A stretch of DNA of 64,000 nucleotides. Origin: Cladopsammia gracilis (lineage: Eukaryota; Cnidaria; Anthozoa; Scleractinia; Dendrophylliidae). Position numbers and translations under genes: made by a program. This document shows positions 1 through 13,300 of the stretch, piece after piece. The first letter of the stretch is position 1. Every line of letters starts with the position of its first letter. The stretch covers positions 1,198,001 to 1,262,000 of the forward strand of contig JAJGOT010000208.1 in the NCBI GenBank assembly GCA_022457155.1. The letters are read 5' to 3'. The notes beneath the pieces were generated by a model. It ran no database searches, was not told the DNA's origin, and saw nothing but the letters and a program-made list of their open reading frames with translations.

Positions 1-114
1 CCATTCATGCCTCTTGTTTTCAATTTTTGCAAAATTTATGTGCAATTTTTTTTCCATATTTAGGTGCTTCAGCCTTCCCCTCTCTACCCTAAAGTCTAGT
101 TTACAGTAGTGACT

Positions 115-1303
115 ATGGCGGCCACTTCACAAGATCCACCAGAACTAGGCCATATCAGCAAAGTGAAAGTCACCATTTTAGCTTCTGAATGGGGATCAAG
201 CAAAGGAGGACTTTCGACCATAAACAGAGAGTTAGCCATTCAGTTAGCCAAGTGTCCTGAAGCGGATGTCACTTTCTTTGTACCACGATGCAGTGAAGAG
301 GATAAGCAGGCAGCCCTCAGCCACAACATAACGATCCTTCAAGCAACACAACGTCCTGGGTATGAGGAAATAGATTGGCTTATTTCTCCTCCAGAACATT
401 TGCAAATCGACATAATCGTCGGTCATGGGGTGAAACTTGGTCGCCAGGCACAATACATTAGAGATGCGAAAAAATGCAAGTGGGTTCAAGTGGTGCATAC
501 AGACCCAGAGGAACTGGGAATGTTTAAGAACTACCAAGACCCAATTTCAAAGGGTGAAGAAAAGCACAATGTTGAAGTAGAACTTTGTGAGATAGCCAAT
601 TATGTTGTGGGGGTTGGACCCAAGCTGAGTGAGGCCTTTCGGAGGTACCTCCGCTGGTGTAAAAAAGATCAAGCTGTCTTTGACTTAACACCTAGTATTT
701 TCGATGAATTTGCGAGTGTTGAACAGGTTCCTGATGAACAGAAATATCCCAGCATCCTGGTATTTGGCCGCGGAGATCCTGAAGATTTTGAACTGAAGGG
801 ATTTGACATTGCAGGACGGGCTGTTGCTGAATTACCTGACACTCGTCTTGTGTTTGTTGGTGCACCTGATGGAAAACACGAGGAAATAGCAAAACGTTTA
901 ATAGAATGTGGTGTTCCTGCTAATCGCCTGAGAGTAAGAGGCTTTTTAAAAAGCCAAGAGAATTTGAAGCGCTTGTTCTGCGAAGTGGACCTCGTACTCA
1001 TGCCATCTAGAACAGAGGGCTTTGGGCTGACAGGACTCGAGGCCCTGTCAGCTGGTCTCCCTGTACTTGTCAGCAAGAACTCAGGGTTTGGAGAAGCTCT
1101 GAGCAAAGTAGCATTTGGTTCATCATTCGTTGTTAACTCAGAGGATCCCAAGACATGGGCTGCAGCCATTCAGAACATCTTGGACAAAGACAGGATAAGG
1201 CGACTTGAGGAAGCTTCATCTTTACAGGATTCCTATAAGAAGAAATACAGCTGGGACAAACAGATCAATGATCTTCTTGACCAGATGACCAAGCTGGTTC
1301 TTG
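115..1303 (+). CDS. NLR exon 1: GT4-family glycosyltransferase domain
   Basis: This exon codes for about 396 residues, a nearly complete two-Rossmann GT-B fold. The N-terminal half has the glycine-rich acceptor loop EWGSSKGGLSTINREL (about 25-40). The C-terminal half has the donor-site stretch FGRGDPEDFELKGFD (about 217-231) and the signature E-x7-E, EGFGLTGLE (about 301-309), inside a GLPVLVS segment. These features fit family GT4 (retaining, nucleotide-sugar dependent); donor and acceptor cannot be read from sequence. I chose ATG 115 for its strong context (ctATGgcg); the open frame extends only two codons further, to a GTG. A pyrimidine-rich acceptor at 61-63 suggests a 5'UTR exon start at 64. 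The donor is G|GTATGA at 1304, in phase 1; read-through would stop three codons later. Confidence 0.9.
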
Positions 1304-4300
1304 GTATGAATTAGTATTGCTTCCTCTGTTTGTGAACATTTGCTTAAGTTGTTGTCAAGCAGTTTCTTGTTGAATTCAAGTTCTCACACTTTACTGACAT
1401 ACATGTATGTTGTGGTTCAAATTTTTCAAGTTTTTTGTTTTCCTTTGTCTCAGATTATGATAATGAATCTGAGACAAAGGAAAACAAAAATTACAGCCAA
1501 ATTCGTTGTATCGCGATGCACAAAATGCAAACTTCGAAGAATTTTCTGCTTTTTCTGCTTTTTCAGTTCCATCAATCATCTCAGTGGGAGGCGGGGTTAA
1601 CACGGAGCGAGTTTTTATAGCGCGATGAGAGATTCCCGCAAGTTTGATTCGGAGAATTCAATGGCAATAAATTTTATTCGAAGAGCTGACGAGAAAGAGA
1701 AAGGATGCTTAATCGAAGAAGATGGATACAGGAGAGGGATTCAGAAAGTTAATTTTATCCGTCGATTTTTACCTTAGAATTTGTGTCTTCGCTTGTAAAT
1801 CTAATTTGCATCGGGCATATTAAATTAGTGAGCTCCGCTGGCGTTGGACGTTTTATCGGCTTCAAAAGTTTTCATCTAAAAAAATTCGTTGACTAGAGAT
1901 GGGGAAAACCTTCTTCAACTTCCATGGAATATTTCATTTATATGCTGGCAAAATCGACTCCGCTGGCGAGCCGAGAAGTTTGAGCTTTTCCTATTGTTTA
2001 CAGTTATGGTCGACCGGTCATGCATCAACGGTAATAATATGCAAATGTAAACTGACAGTATGTATGTAGAAAACGAATGTAGTAACGACGGAAAATAAAA
2101 GAAAATATACAAAAACAAGATGCGACGTGATTGAATATGAACTAAATATTTGAAAGAAATCATCTTGAAAATGATTTTGAAGATGAAATCATTGACAGAA
2201 TTTTCAGCTATAAGTTTGTCTTACGTACGGTACACTCTTTCGACTCGGGCGCAGAAATTTGATCATAATTCCGTTTTGGTCTTTTAATCACGCGGATTAC
2301 AGGTATTTTACAGTTTCCAGGTATTTCTTGCATTTAGCTCGTTTAATTTTTCATAAATCGATCTCATGTTCAGTCTTTAATTAAAACTGCCCAAGCAAAT
2401 GCATAACCCCGCCTCCCACTGAGATGATTGACGGAACAGAAAAAGCAGAAAAAGCAGAAAATTCTTCGAAGTTTGCATTTTGCGCATCGCGATACAACGA
2501 ATTTGGCTGTAAACTGGTTTGAAAAATTTGAACCACGACATACACTGTATATTATTATCCTGTTCACGTGTTTTCCATGACCAGTTTTTACGGTGAAACA
2601 TGCCTCATTGTGACCACCCAACAAACATTTTTACAAGTTTCCACAATATCAACAGCCTATTCTTACAAAATAATATAATCATTTTCGTAACTGTGGATAT
2701 GTGTAAAGCAATAAAGTGAATAAAATCTTCATATTAATTTGTAACTAACTTTACACTCCTGTGATAAACACGAAGAGACAAGATTACATTCTATCTTGCT
2801 CAACTTTGCCAGGATGCGTGCCTGTCAATTGAATTCACACTCACTGATTGGCTATAACTTGTAAAACTGTTTGTTGCATGCGCATGGTAAGGTGCATCGC
2901 ACTGTAAAGACTGAAAGTTGGAAGTCTACAGTTTTTAAAAAATATATTTAACCAGAGAATGTTTTTATCCAATAGTACGTTTCAAGCTCTGAAGCTTGTC
3001 ATCACTTTTTGTGACATCTGAATTCACACAATAATGAGTTACATGTATTTACAAGTTTTTTCAGTCTGTGTAAGTCCGTAATGCAACAAAGAGAGATCTC
3101 CGGAGAGATCTTCAGATCTCCCAGACATATTCAAGTAAACATTAATGCTTTCGTCATGAGATTTTAAAGGAAATTTATCGATGAGTTTTTTTATAATCGC
3201 ATTTTTCACAGGAGCACTACAAAATTACAAAAAATGAGTAAATATACCATCTTATATAGTGCGGCCTTGACTTATATAGTGCAGCCTCGACGGAAATTGG
3301 ATAAAGCAATTTGCTTCACACTTTTTCTCAAAATAGGCTGAAGCCAAGGGTACCTTCTCCAACCCAAAAAATTATTTAGAAAAGCGTATTACACTCCTTT
3401 AATTCGTGATTAAAGTAAAGCAATATAAAATTGCTAATTTAAACAAAGAATACAGTAGCCTGTATTTTCTCGAAAACTCTCTCTGAGATTTTGCCCAAAC
3501 TTGCAGTACTTGTAGCCCTACCTTTGAAGTATAACGTACGGCAGGTGGTTTTAAAAGTTTAGGTGAGGTTCTCATGAAAATGGACAATATGTAAATTGGG
3601 TGACGTTGCTGCCGTGTTGCCATGGTAGCTCCGATGCTAATTAAATTGACATTACCGGAAAGTTCAATCTTTAAAAAGCTATGTGTGTTAACGGCTAGTC
3701 AATCCGAGCTCTAGCACCGACGCTATGGGCGCTCAAATGTGAGTTGTGCAGACCCTCAAAAACTGCCGCGAGCCACCTTAAGAGTGTCATGAATTTTTTT
3801 GGTGATGACAGCCTTCTTACATGTATGTTTGGCCATTTATTTAAACATCTTAAAAGTTTGCATTAATTGGCGCATGGGCCTGTGACTGTGTGTGTCAAGA
3901 GATCTCAATAAATACACAAGCAAGCTTTGCTAGTCAGTATTATAATCTAATAATTGTGATTTTCAAATGGCAATACTGCATTTTTGAGCTATTTTTCTCC
4001 TTTTTTAACAGATGCTTCTTCAGATGGTCAAAGCTCAGCACAAGAAATGTTTCTGTCCACTGCCCAGGCTTCTGTGCAAACTGAAGACATGACTGAGCAC
4101 TGTGCAGGTACATTATAGTGTGTACAATGTATTTGTACTAATTCAAATGTAGAATGCACTTTTTTTGCTATACTACACTTTCATTAGCTGTATAACTGTA
4201 ACTTCAGTTTGGCTCAAAATGGGTGAACTTCTAAACAGTTTAAAGGTTTTCTGACCTACATATTGTAGCTATATAGGAAATAATTTATTTCTCGCTGCTT

Positions 4301-7300
4301 TAGCGTAATGACGTGACACAAGTCAACAAACGCAAGCAGCCAGTACAAAAACTGTTCCCACGGCTAGAATTTCACTGCCAAATATTAACAGCCAAAGCAA
4401 CTTGCGAAACTGATAACACAAGTTTCAGGCATCGCAAATTGTGCTCGCTAGTTTTAATAGTTGAAAAGACGTGCCGCATGTAAACACGAGAATGTTCAAT
4501 CGAAATGAAAGCACTCCATATATCAGCTGAGAGAGAACAGCAGAGATAGAAAAAGTGTGGAAACTCTGTGCACTGCCTATCCTTCGCTGCCCACCATCTG
4601 AATGCCTGGAACAGGCTAGGTCTCATTTTTTGGGGGGTTCAGGTGTTATAATAAGTAGGAAAATCACCTATTTTGATCAGAAAATGGGTAGGGTTTAATA
4701 GTTGGGTCGTACACTCCTACCAAAAAAATTGGACCCGGGAGGGGTAGGGTACAGTAGACTACATGTCAATGAATACCTTTGAGAAGAGTTCCTTTATCGC
4801 AGCTTTGCCACTCGTGCTTAAGCCCCAAATGTAAACCTCCTTGCAGACAAACAAAACATTTAATGATGTCACTTTGCTTCAATATATTTCAGCAGATTCT
4901 TCTTCTGATGCTCAGGGGTCAACACAACTAAAAACTGGAATGAAGCGGAAGCTGACTGAGCACCATGCAGGTACCCTGCAGAGAGTGATAAATTATGGTT
5001 TAGTGTTTAAAGCATCTGCCCATTGTCTATGTTTTAATACAATATACCAATTTATTAATTCTATATGCATTTTGATTAGTCATTGCCTCGTATGATCTAT
5101 TAGAATACAGATTCACAGCTGGCATCATGAAGAATTTGTTTTCTCTATTGGCAGACAGTTTGAAAATGTGGACAAGATTATTCCGGAAAGGTCATATGAA
5201 AGCATCGAAAACATAATGTTTAGCAAAAGCTATTGACAATTAAGAAAAAGACAAAACCAAAGTGAAAAGTAGTTTTGTTGACCTGGAAAATGCTGAAATT
5301 AGACAATTATTACAATCAAGTGCTTCAAGGCCAGTTTTTCTTCCCTGTCATTTTGCCATGCGTCTGTTGAGTTGTAGATCTCAGATGTCTAAATGTGGCT
5401 CGTAACGGTCACTTCTTTGTTCTTACCGCATTTTGAGGTTAGCTGTGATTTATAACTGAAGAGATGCATGGCAAAATGTAATGTATTTGTTAAATTGTTT
5501 CGAACATTGGAAGAATTGAAAGGCTCTTACATTATTTTGTTGCACCTCCATGAGATGGGTTAAAAACGAAATACTTCTTTGTATCTGACCTATCACTATA
5601 ATTTTGCCTGACATTCAGTTTGAATAACAGTACTATTTATATATATATATATATATTTATATACCCCATCCCATTTTCAAAAACATTTTCATGCAGAAAA
5701 GTATATAGATAGATATATACTTTTGTTTACATGCATGTGCGCATGCGGTATGCATAACATATCAGTCATTGTTAAACTGGTTATGTCCTGGTATACGGGT
5801 TCACAAGGGATTTCACAGTGTATTCCCTTTGGATTTAAGGTATTGTGTCTGCATAGTCTATTGTTTAGTCTTTTGTTTTTGTACCGGTACACCAGGATAG
5901 AACTGTTTTCAAAAACGTTTTCATACAGAGAAGTATTAAAGTTAAATATATACTTTTGTTTCATGCACGTAGGCATGTGTGCATGTCACACCAATCATTA
6001 TTAAACTTGTGAAAAATAAATATGAGGAAAGTGAAAAACATTCTTTAGTTTTTCACAGGCCCAAAACTTACCAAATAATTTGCCAACTAAAATCATCACT
6101 AAAGGAATTCATTATTTAGTTCATTATTTATGGGGATGACTGGGTCGGGGAAAAACCTACCGAGCTTTGTAATTTTTTTCGTCCTAAGTGACAGGAGTTA
6201 TGTTTTTTTCTCCAACAAAGTGACCTGGTTATGAAAAAATGCTGTGTTAACAGAAGACTTACCCAAGAAAAACCACATTGCTTTGGAATAAACAAAACAT
6301 GAAAAATAGATTATCAACAGTAGTACTCACGGACATTCGCATCAAAGTCAAAATTTTTTTTGATACCTGATTCTTAAATATTGCAGTGAAAACCGCAAGG
6401 TTTCCGTTGTCACAAAACAATAAATGTTGGAGTTTTCTTTCAAAATGTGATAAATATAAAATGTATCGCAGTCGGCTGGCTTCATTTCAATTTCAGATTT
6501 TGTAGTCAAGCAAAGGATAAAGTCAAATGCTCATTTACCATTCTTTCAACATGTTTTACATGTAATACACATGAAAATGCAGAAATATGAAGTAATAATA
6601 AAAATGAATTCTGTGCAATTCAAAAGACGATTAAATCGCCCTAACCTGAGGTTAATTTTTAACCGCAGGTTAATTCTGTTCAAAAACAGGTCAAGGCTCA
6701 CCTCGGGTTAAATTTAACCCTCCTAGCTAGGTGGGTTAAAAAACTAACCTCGGGTTAAATTTAACCCACCTAGCTAGGAGGGTTAAATTTAACCAAAGTT
6801 CAAGAAAAACTAAACTGGCAAAAAATTTTGTGTTTTAATGGAAAATAATTTTTCAGAGGTCATTTTTTCAAAATTACTCCTTAAAAACTGGGAAAATAAC
6901 TCGAAATGGCGCCAGCCACTCTGAAACTATCATTTTTTCGCCATGTGTACCAGCATGTGAAACTGAACATAATTAATTTTTATTGTAAACACATTTTCAC
7001 AAAAAAGACGGGCAGCAAGACTTAACACTTTTTAGAATCAGGCAGCCAACTATTTACATCACTTGTGGTGAAAACTAAACAGGAATGTAAGATAGTGTAA
7101 GTTTAACGATATAAAAAAGACAAACTTAGCTCTGAGAAACGAAAGGAAAAACAAGTTCACCGAGTCACTTACGTCTGATCTTGACTCCGGGGTTGAAAGG
7201 ACTTCAAGAAACTCCTAATGCGGGTGTCACACAGTCGCGATTTTGCTTCACGATTACCTGACGATGCGAAAAGTGACAAAAATCATGAGTCCCTCGCGAG

Positions 7301-10300
7301 AGGTCTTAGAGCACTTGACGGGCTCTGATATAGGACTTAAGTGGTCTTCAGTGTGTCTTGAAGGACGTGATAAGTCGGCAAACTCTCACGAACATTTTGA
7401 CCATGCTCAAAACAATCGTGAGAGTCAGCCGATCTATCTTCGTCGGGTAGCGGACGCCAAACCGTCGTCAACTGCTCTTAAATGCTCTTGACGGTCGGGA
7501 GCCGCTCGTGAGCCACTCTAATTGATCGCCAGTCCCACTGATAGGTCGCCAACAGATCGCGAGTAGGACGCGAATGAACGTGAATTGCTCTGTTACGGCA
7601 CGTCTGTTGATCGTGTATAGCTCGTTTGTAACTCGTGTATAGCTCTTGACAAACGTGAGTTGGACTTCACCTTGTGCTATTTTTTTTATTTTGACGCCAC
7701 ATTTCCTACGTTCTTTTCGCGATATTTTACAAATTTAGATCGTGAAGGTCGTGAGCTGATCGTGAGTTTAGGTCTCGACTGTGTGACACCGCCTTAACAC
7801 TGCTATCACACCGGGCTTCCCGATCGTGCTTCAACCGTCCCGACTCAAAAATATGGAAAATAGGGTGAAAAGTCGTGACCAAGTCGGGAAGGTCGTGGTG
7901 TGATCGGGGTTAGTCGTGGGCAGTTCGTGAGGATCGGGAACGGTCGGGAGGGGTGCCACGACTTTTTAGGTCGGAGCTTAATAGTCGGGAAACTCTCACG
8001 ATTATCAGAACTCGTGGCTAGAATTAGTGAGGACGTGGCGCAGTCGGGATAGTCGGCACAATCTTGGCTCAGTCGAGGTGCAGTCGGATTGGTCGTAGCA
8101 GTCGTGGAGTTTGGTGTGATAGGGGTTTAAGAACTCTGAACAGTAGAACGGCTCATACAACTGTCCCACGTGCTTGTAGAAAAGAAATCTAAATACATGG
8201 CTCTGACGTACAGGAAATAAAAAATGAACTACTTTTTGTGCGGCTAGCCGAAAAAATGGACATTCATAATCATGCAATTAAAGAAACAAAGCTACAAAGA
8301 AATAGGAACAAACAGTCTTTGGGCGATACTATAGTCAGTCTTGTATTCGTGAGAACGTGACACCCGGTGATTTTTAGCCGGCAAAAATCTCGCAGTAGCT
8401 GACGATATCGCTGGTCACCAGCGCTTTTGACAACCCTGTTTAAGCTGTAATATTTTTCATCGGGAACGATGGATTCGTGGAAAGGAATACAAGATAAAGG
8501 AGCATAGCAAGAGGAGTAGAAAGTGTCACAGAAGCAGTCCAGGCAAAATAATTCATTTGGGAGATTGAACAACTAAACAGAACAACTGTTACATGTGCGT
8601 AGTTGCACCATGAAAAGCAAAAATGCAAAAACCTGTTCTTGTACCATAATAGTGCATGACTGCTTTAAGAATTATTAATATCCCAGAGTGTAATTTGTAT
8701 GCCTAACTATTTCCAATTGGCCTTTTTTCATTTTTCGTTTTTCGTTTTTCTATGACAACGTTATTGCAACTAGCAGGTGTATATGTTGTAGTTAAGATTT
8801 TTCTTTGGAACTTTGGAACCTAATAGTGACAGCTCAAAATAATATCTTTTTGAGTTTTCATTTGTGATACTTTATTCTCTATTTTCGAATTGCCCATAAT
8901 ACACTTTGTTTGCCCCCCAAATTTTGCATAAACTATTGTTTTGAAATACTCTTGGGAATGTGCAGTCCTCCCAAGAGCATTTAAAAACAATAGTTTATGC
9001 AAAATTTGGGGGGCAAACAAAGTGTATTATGGGCAATTCGAAAATAGAGAATATATATGTTGTAGTTCAAATTTATCCTTGGTTCAAATTTTATTTTCCT
9101 TTGTTTAAAACTCATTATCATACATTACCATAGGCAAAAACAAAGGAAAATGGAGCAATTGTGTAGCAAATGTACCCCTGACTAGGTCGGGTTGACTACA
9201 AGAAAGTCCGTATTTCTGTGTAAATCAAGCTTTAAGAGGGAAAAACTGACTGTTTGCAGTGTACATGTACTTAGTAGAGGTGTCTTTATAAAGTGTTAAA
9301 TGATTTAATGGTGTCACTTAGTTTAGTCATTTTGCTTGAACAGGTACGTCTTCTGATGGTCAGAGCTCAACACAAACAAAAAGCGGAAAGTTTTCTTCCC
9401 AGGCTTCTCAGCGGATTGACATGACTGAGCACCATTCAGGTATCCTCTAGGGAATAATTTGTAAATGCATCTAACCATGGCATAGAAGGTTAAGCAGATT
9501 ATACATTGTAGTTATAATTTTTACATGTGGAGTTGTTATAAGTACAGTCTTTTCTTTCTTAGACTGCGAGCCATCTCTTATTTTTCTTTTAGTGAGTTGT
9601 GCGAGCATGTGCGTGCGGGCAGTCGTATGGATTGAGGGCGTCATCCCGATGAAAGCAGAAAAAACAGATCCTATTTTTTTCTTTTACTCGGGCTGATGCC
9701 CTCGATCCACGTGCCTCACAGCTTGGCCACTCGTGCGCGCATGCTTGCTCAACTAAAAGAAAAATAAGAGATGACTCGGTCTTTTCTTTGCTGGACAAAC
9801 CAAACAAAAGTTTTTGCCACATACAGTGTACCACTACTTCGTCCTTATCTGTTGTGATGGCTTCTCAAACTTATTAATAATTTATCACGTTTACCACTGT
9901 AAGTCCCATGATGCTTTGAGTTCCGAAGTAACAGGACCAACTGACACTTTCAACAGAATTAAATGTTATAAGGCAATCAGTAAAATTAGTTTTTGACCTG
10001 TGGATTCTAGTGGGCTACTATGAAAAGGAGTTGAAAATCTGTGAGAAAATTAATATTCATGCAAAGGATAACTGAAATTGTTACTTGTTCATCAGTGCCG
10101 CTATTCAAGTTAACATTGTTTTGGTGTCATACAGTGTAAATGATGCAGTACAACTATATACTGTACTATATTCTGCATACAGTCAAACCTCTATTAAGCG
10201 GCCCTCTGTTAAGCAGTCACCCTCCATTAAGTGACCACTTCAAATGATCAAATCCCGGGAAATCCCTGTAAACTTGACCTCTGCAGTCACCTTTATTAAG

Positions 10301-13300
10301 GTGATTCCTCAGTGTCGACCATAAGAAACAATTTGATATATGATTTACGGCAAAGGCACACAACCCGCAACGGTGCTCGTTCAAAATGCTCTTTGCCTGT
10401 GTGATCTCGAGGTTTATTTTGTGGCTATGAATGATGAGTATGTGCATGTTTTAAGCAATAATTTGTTTTCCTGACGACAAATTTTTTAAAACTCTGTTAA
10501 CTCAAAGAGGATGCTTTTTACAGTAAATTAAAGCACTAAAAAAGATAGGTCACCATGCTCGTTTAGGAGAAGACAATCTCTTATTCTTTTGTCCAACTTA
10601 TCTTATCTTGATAAGTTCTTCAAGTGGGCCACCGTGGAAGTCTGTATGAACATCTTCTCCTCTTCTTCTTCTTTTTCCACTTGTGCTGTTCTGGCAAATC
10701 CTGTCTTCTTTCCTTCACAACGTTTCGGCAATCCTGCCTTCTTCAGGTGTCTTGTTGCGCGTTAGTTTTTCCGTCTAATGTCTATACGTTTGTCTTTGCT
10801 ACACATGTGGTAGCGGATTTTTTTTTTTTTTTAAATATCAGTGAACGTCCTCCTAATCTGTTCTTAATCACAAAGTCCTCTCACTACCTCTACTCGGGGA
10901 ACAGAGCCTTGTCTAAACTCAGCCTTTGAGTTCATTAGGGTATATATACCCAGACTACTGTTGATCCTGACCCCCTCGTTTATCTGTCTCGTTAACGGGT
11001 CTCGAAAGAACGCCATCGGTTCGTAGCTATACTCTGCTGTATCTCCATCATGGGCCTCCTGATCATGCTTGTATAGTGGGTTATTTTCCACCTTCTTCTG
11101 ATGGCCTTTCTTATGTTCTGTGAGCCGACTGTACAGTGTCCTTCCTGTCTCACCATGGTACACCGCTTTTACCTGTCTATCTCTGCATGTTACACACCTG
11201 ATGATATATCCAGCACCTCCTTGGGTTACCTTCATACAATTCTTCTTTTTCGATTTTCCACTCAAACATACTGGACAGTCAACTTTCCCACACTCGTTGG
11301 TCTCCGCCGGTGATTTCATACACAGTATGTTCTTTATTGGTGTTCCTCCTTGTTCTACGATCTTGGGTTTCACTCTGCCATTACTTTGTTCTGTAACGTC
11401 TGCTGCAATCTTCCTCCAAATAGTAGCTGGGCTGCTCTTTGGAGTAGCTGGACAAAAGATAGGGAACGTATCGTAGACATCATCTCTCGTTTTTCCAGCG
11501 TACCACGTTTTCGTTTTCATTTCCTTTTCTGCTCTTCTCTCTTCATGCCTCCAGTTCTTCTCTCTGTGGAGGGGTCTCTCTCCGGCTTTGTCCATTTCTA
11601 TTCTCCTATCCCAGTGTCTGAGAGACAGATTGAAGTTCGAGTACGAAAGCAGCGACCTCGGGATGAAAATCCAGTACAACGAGTGTGACATCGCATGTTT
11701 ATTTCACACGAGCGCTCGGTGACAAATTCCTCTATGCACGTGGGTGTTTTCGTATTGTAATTATTCAAGTATTGTTTTCATTATACGCATTAGTTTTCAA
11801 ATACATCATGGTTCGTACTCGTCGACAAAATTCCAAATTCAACCGAAGAGATGCTTTGAAAAAAGCAAGAGAAAAGCGGTGGATTGGACGGCCCCCTATA
11901 AGTGACCCACCTGAAAAAGCCGGAAGAAATTAATATTCCCATCCTTCGCTCAAGTCAAATTTTCTGAATGAAAAATCAATCTAAAACTTTTAATGGAAGG
12001 ACTGAAGACATGTTATAGTTGCAATGAAGGTCCATTACTTTTGGAAGATATAAAAAAAGTCTCCATCGCGCAATGGCCTTGAAAAAATGAAAAAAAAAAA
12101 AACATTGAATAATTACCATATCGAAACATTCAAATCAGAGCAAGCGTGCATAGAGGAATTTGTCACCGAGCGCTCGTGTGAAATAAACATGCGATGTCAC
12201 GCTCGTTGTACTGGATTTTCATCCCGAGGTCGCTGCTTTCGTACTCGAACTTCAACGGTTCTTTTAGGGATGTTCCTCTGAATCAATTGGACTGAAGCTT
12301 GGAAATATTATTGCCTATATATTTAAAAACATACTGGGAAAATATCAAACATCTTCATTTGTTCGTTTTGAATTTATATGCAAATGCGCTTGAAACTTTT
12401 AAAGAGTGAAAACGTCAAGTAAAACTGCATTTGAATGAAAAGCTTGATCTCTTTATTGCCGAGGAGTTAGTCAGAGCTATTTGCAGGGAGTAATATTTTA
12501 AATCCAACGAAACTTTCTGTGGCAATTTAATGATAATTTGTGAGACCTATGAAATGTTTTGACCGCTTAAATTTCAAACATGAAAAACACATGTTAAAAA
12601 ATGTTTTTGCAATTTACTCAAAATCGAACAGTTTAATTTGTTTGAAATTTTCCCATTTTGTGTGCAACGATGTGTAGTTTATAGCGCATTTATTCGCTTG
12701 TCACGGGCAGCCCCAAAATCGAAAGATATTTAGAAAAAACTGTTTTTCGCCATATTTGTTTACCGTTGCTATGGAAACGCTGATTAGCATAAAAAGAGCA
12801 TCATCCAAAATTTTGATCCAAGCCTAATATCTGGTATGAAATTCAGATTTATTGAGCTAAAGTAAGATTGTGTATAAGCGTATTCAAAAAGGGAAGTGTG
12901 ACCCAAAAAAAACTACTTCGAGCCACCTTAAGACACCTGTTAAGCAGTCAGTTGGCTATTCCCTGAGGGTGACCGCTTAAAAGAGGTTTCTAAATCTCGG
13001 TCCAGCAGAGGGTATCCATAACTAATTTAATAGACTGTATTTTAAATGTGGTATTTTGTTTTTTTTCTCAGATGTGTCATATCCAACCCATATCATAGAT
13101 AGAATTCGTCAGCTCTACAAACGCCGTGAAGGACACCATGTACCATTTCCTTGGTGTGAAGACTTCAGTTTCAATCTGGAAGATATTTTTACCAGACTAA
13201 AGATCGTCAACAAACAAAAAACACGAGGAGTATTGACCGATGAAATTACCAATATGACTGGTATCTTTAGAGCGCACCCAGAATGTCAAAAACCACGGAT

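Larger units (their letters stand above)
10180..12993. mobile_element. Candidate decayed DNA transposon containing later insertions
   Basis: The left end reads CAGTCAAACCTCTATTAAGC; the right end is an imperfect inverse (complement: GAAACCTCTTTTAAGCGGTC). Ends of the form CAGT-x-x-AACCTC resemble pogo/Tigger-type elements. No transposase is seen; the middle holds the GIY-YIG element and a foldback. Mismatches in the ends indicate age. Confidence 0.4.

Noticed and set aside
669..1169. 166-codon minus-strand frame opposite the glycosyltransferase
   Set aside because: Antisense shadow of a well-conserved coding exon with low-complexity composition.
3610..3632. RFX X-box controlling a ciliary gene
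   Set aside because: It is one mismatch from consensus but lies within the NLR intron, 16 kb from CCDC150; likely chance.
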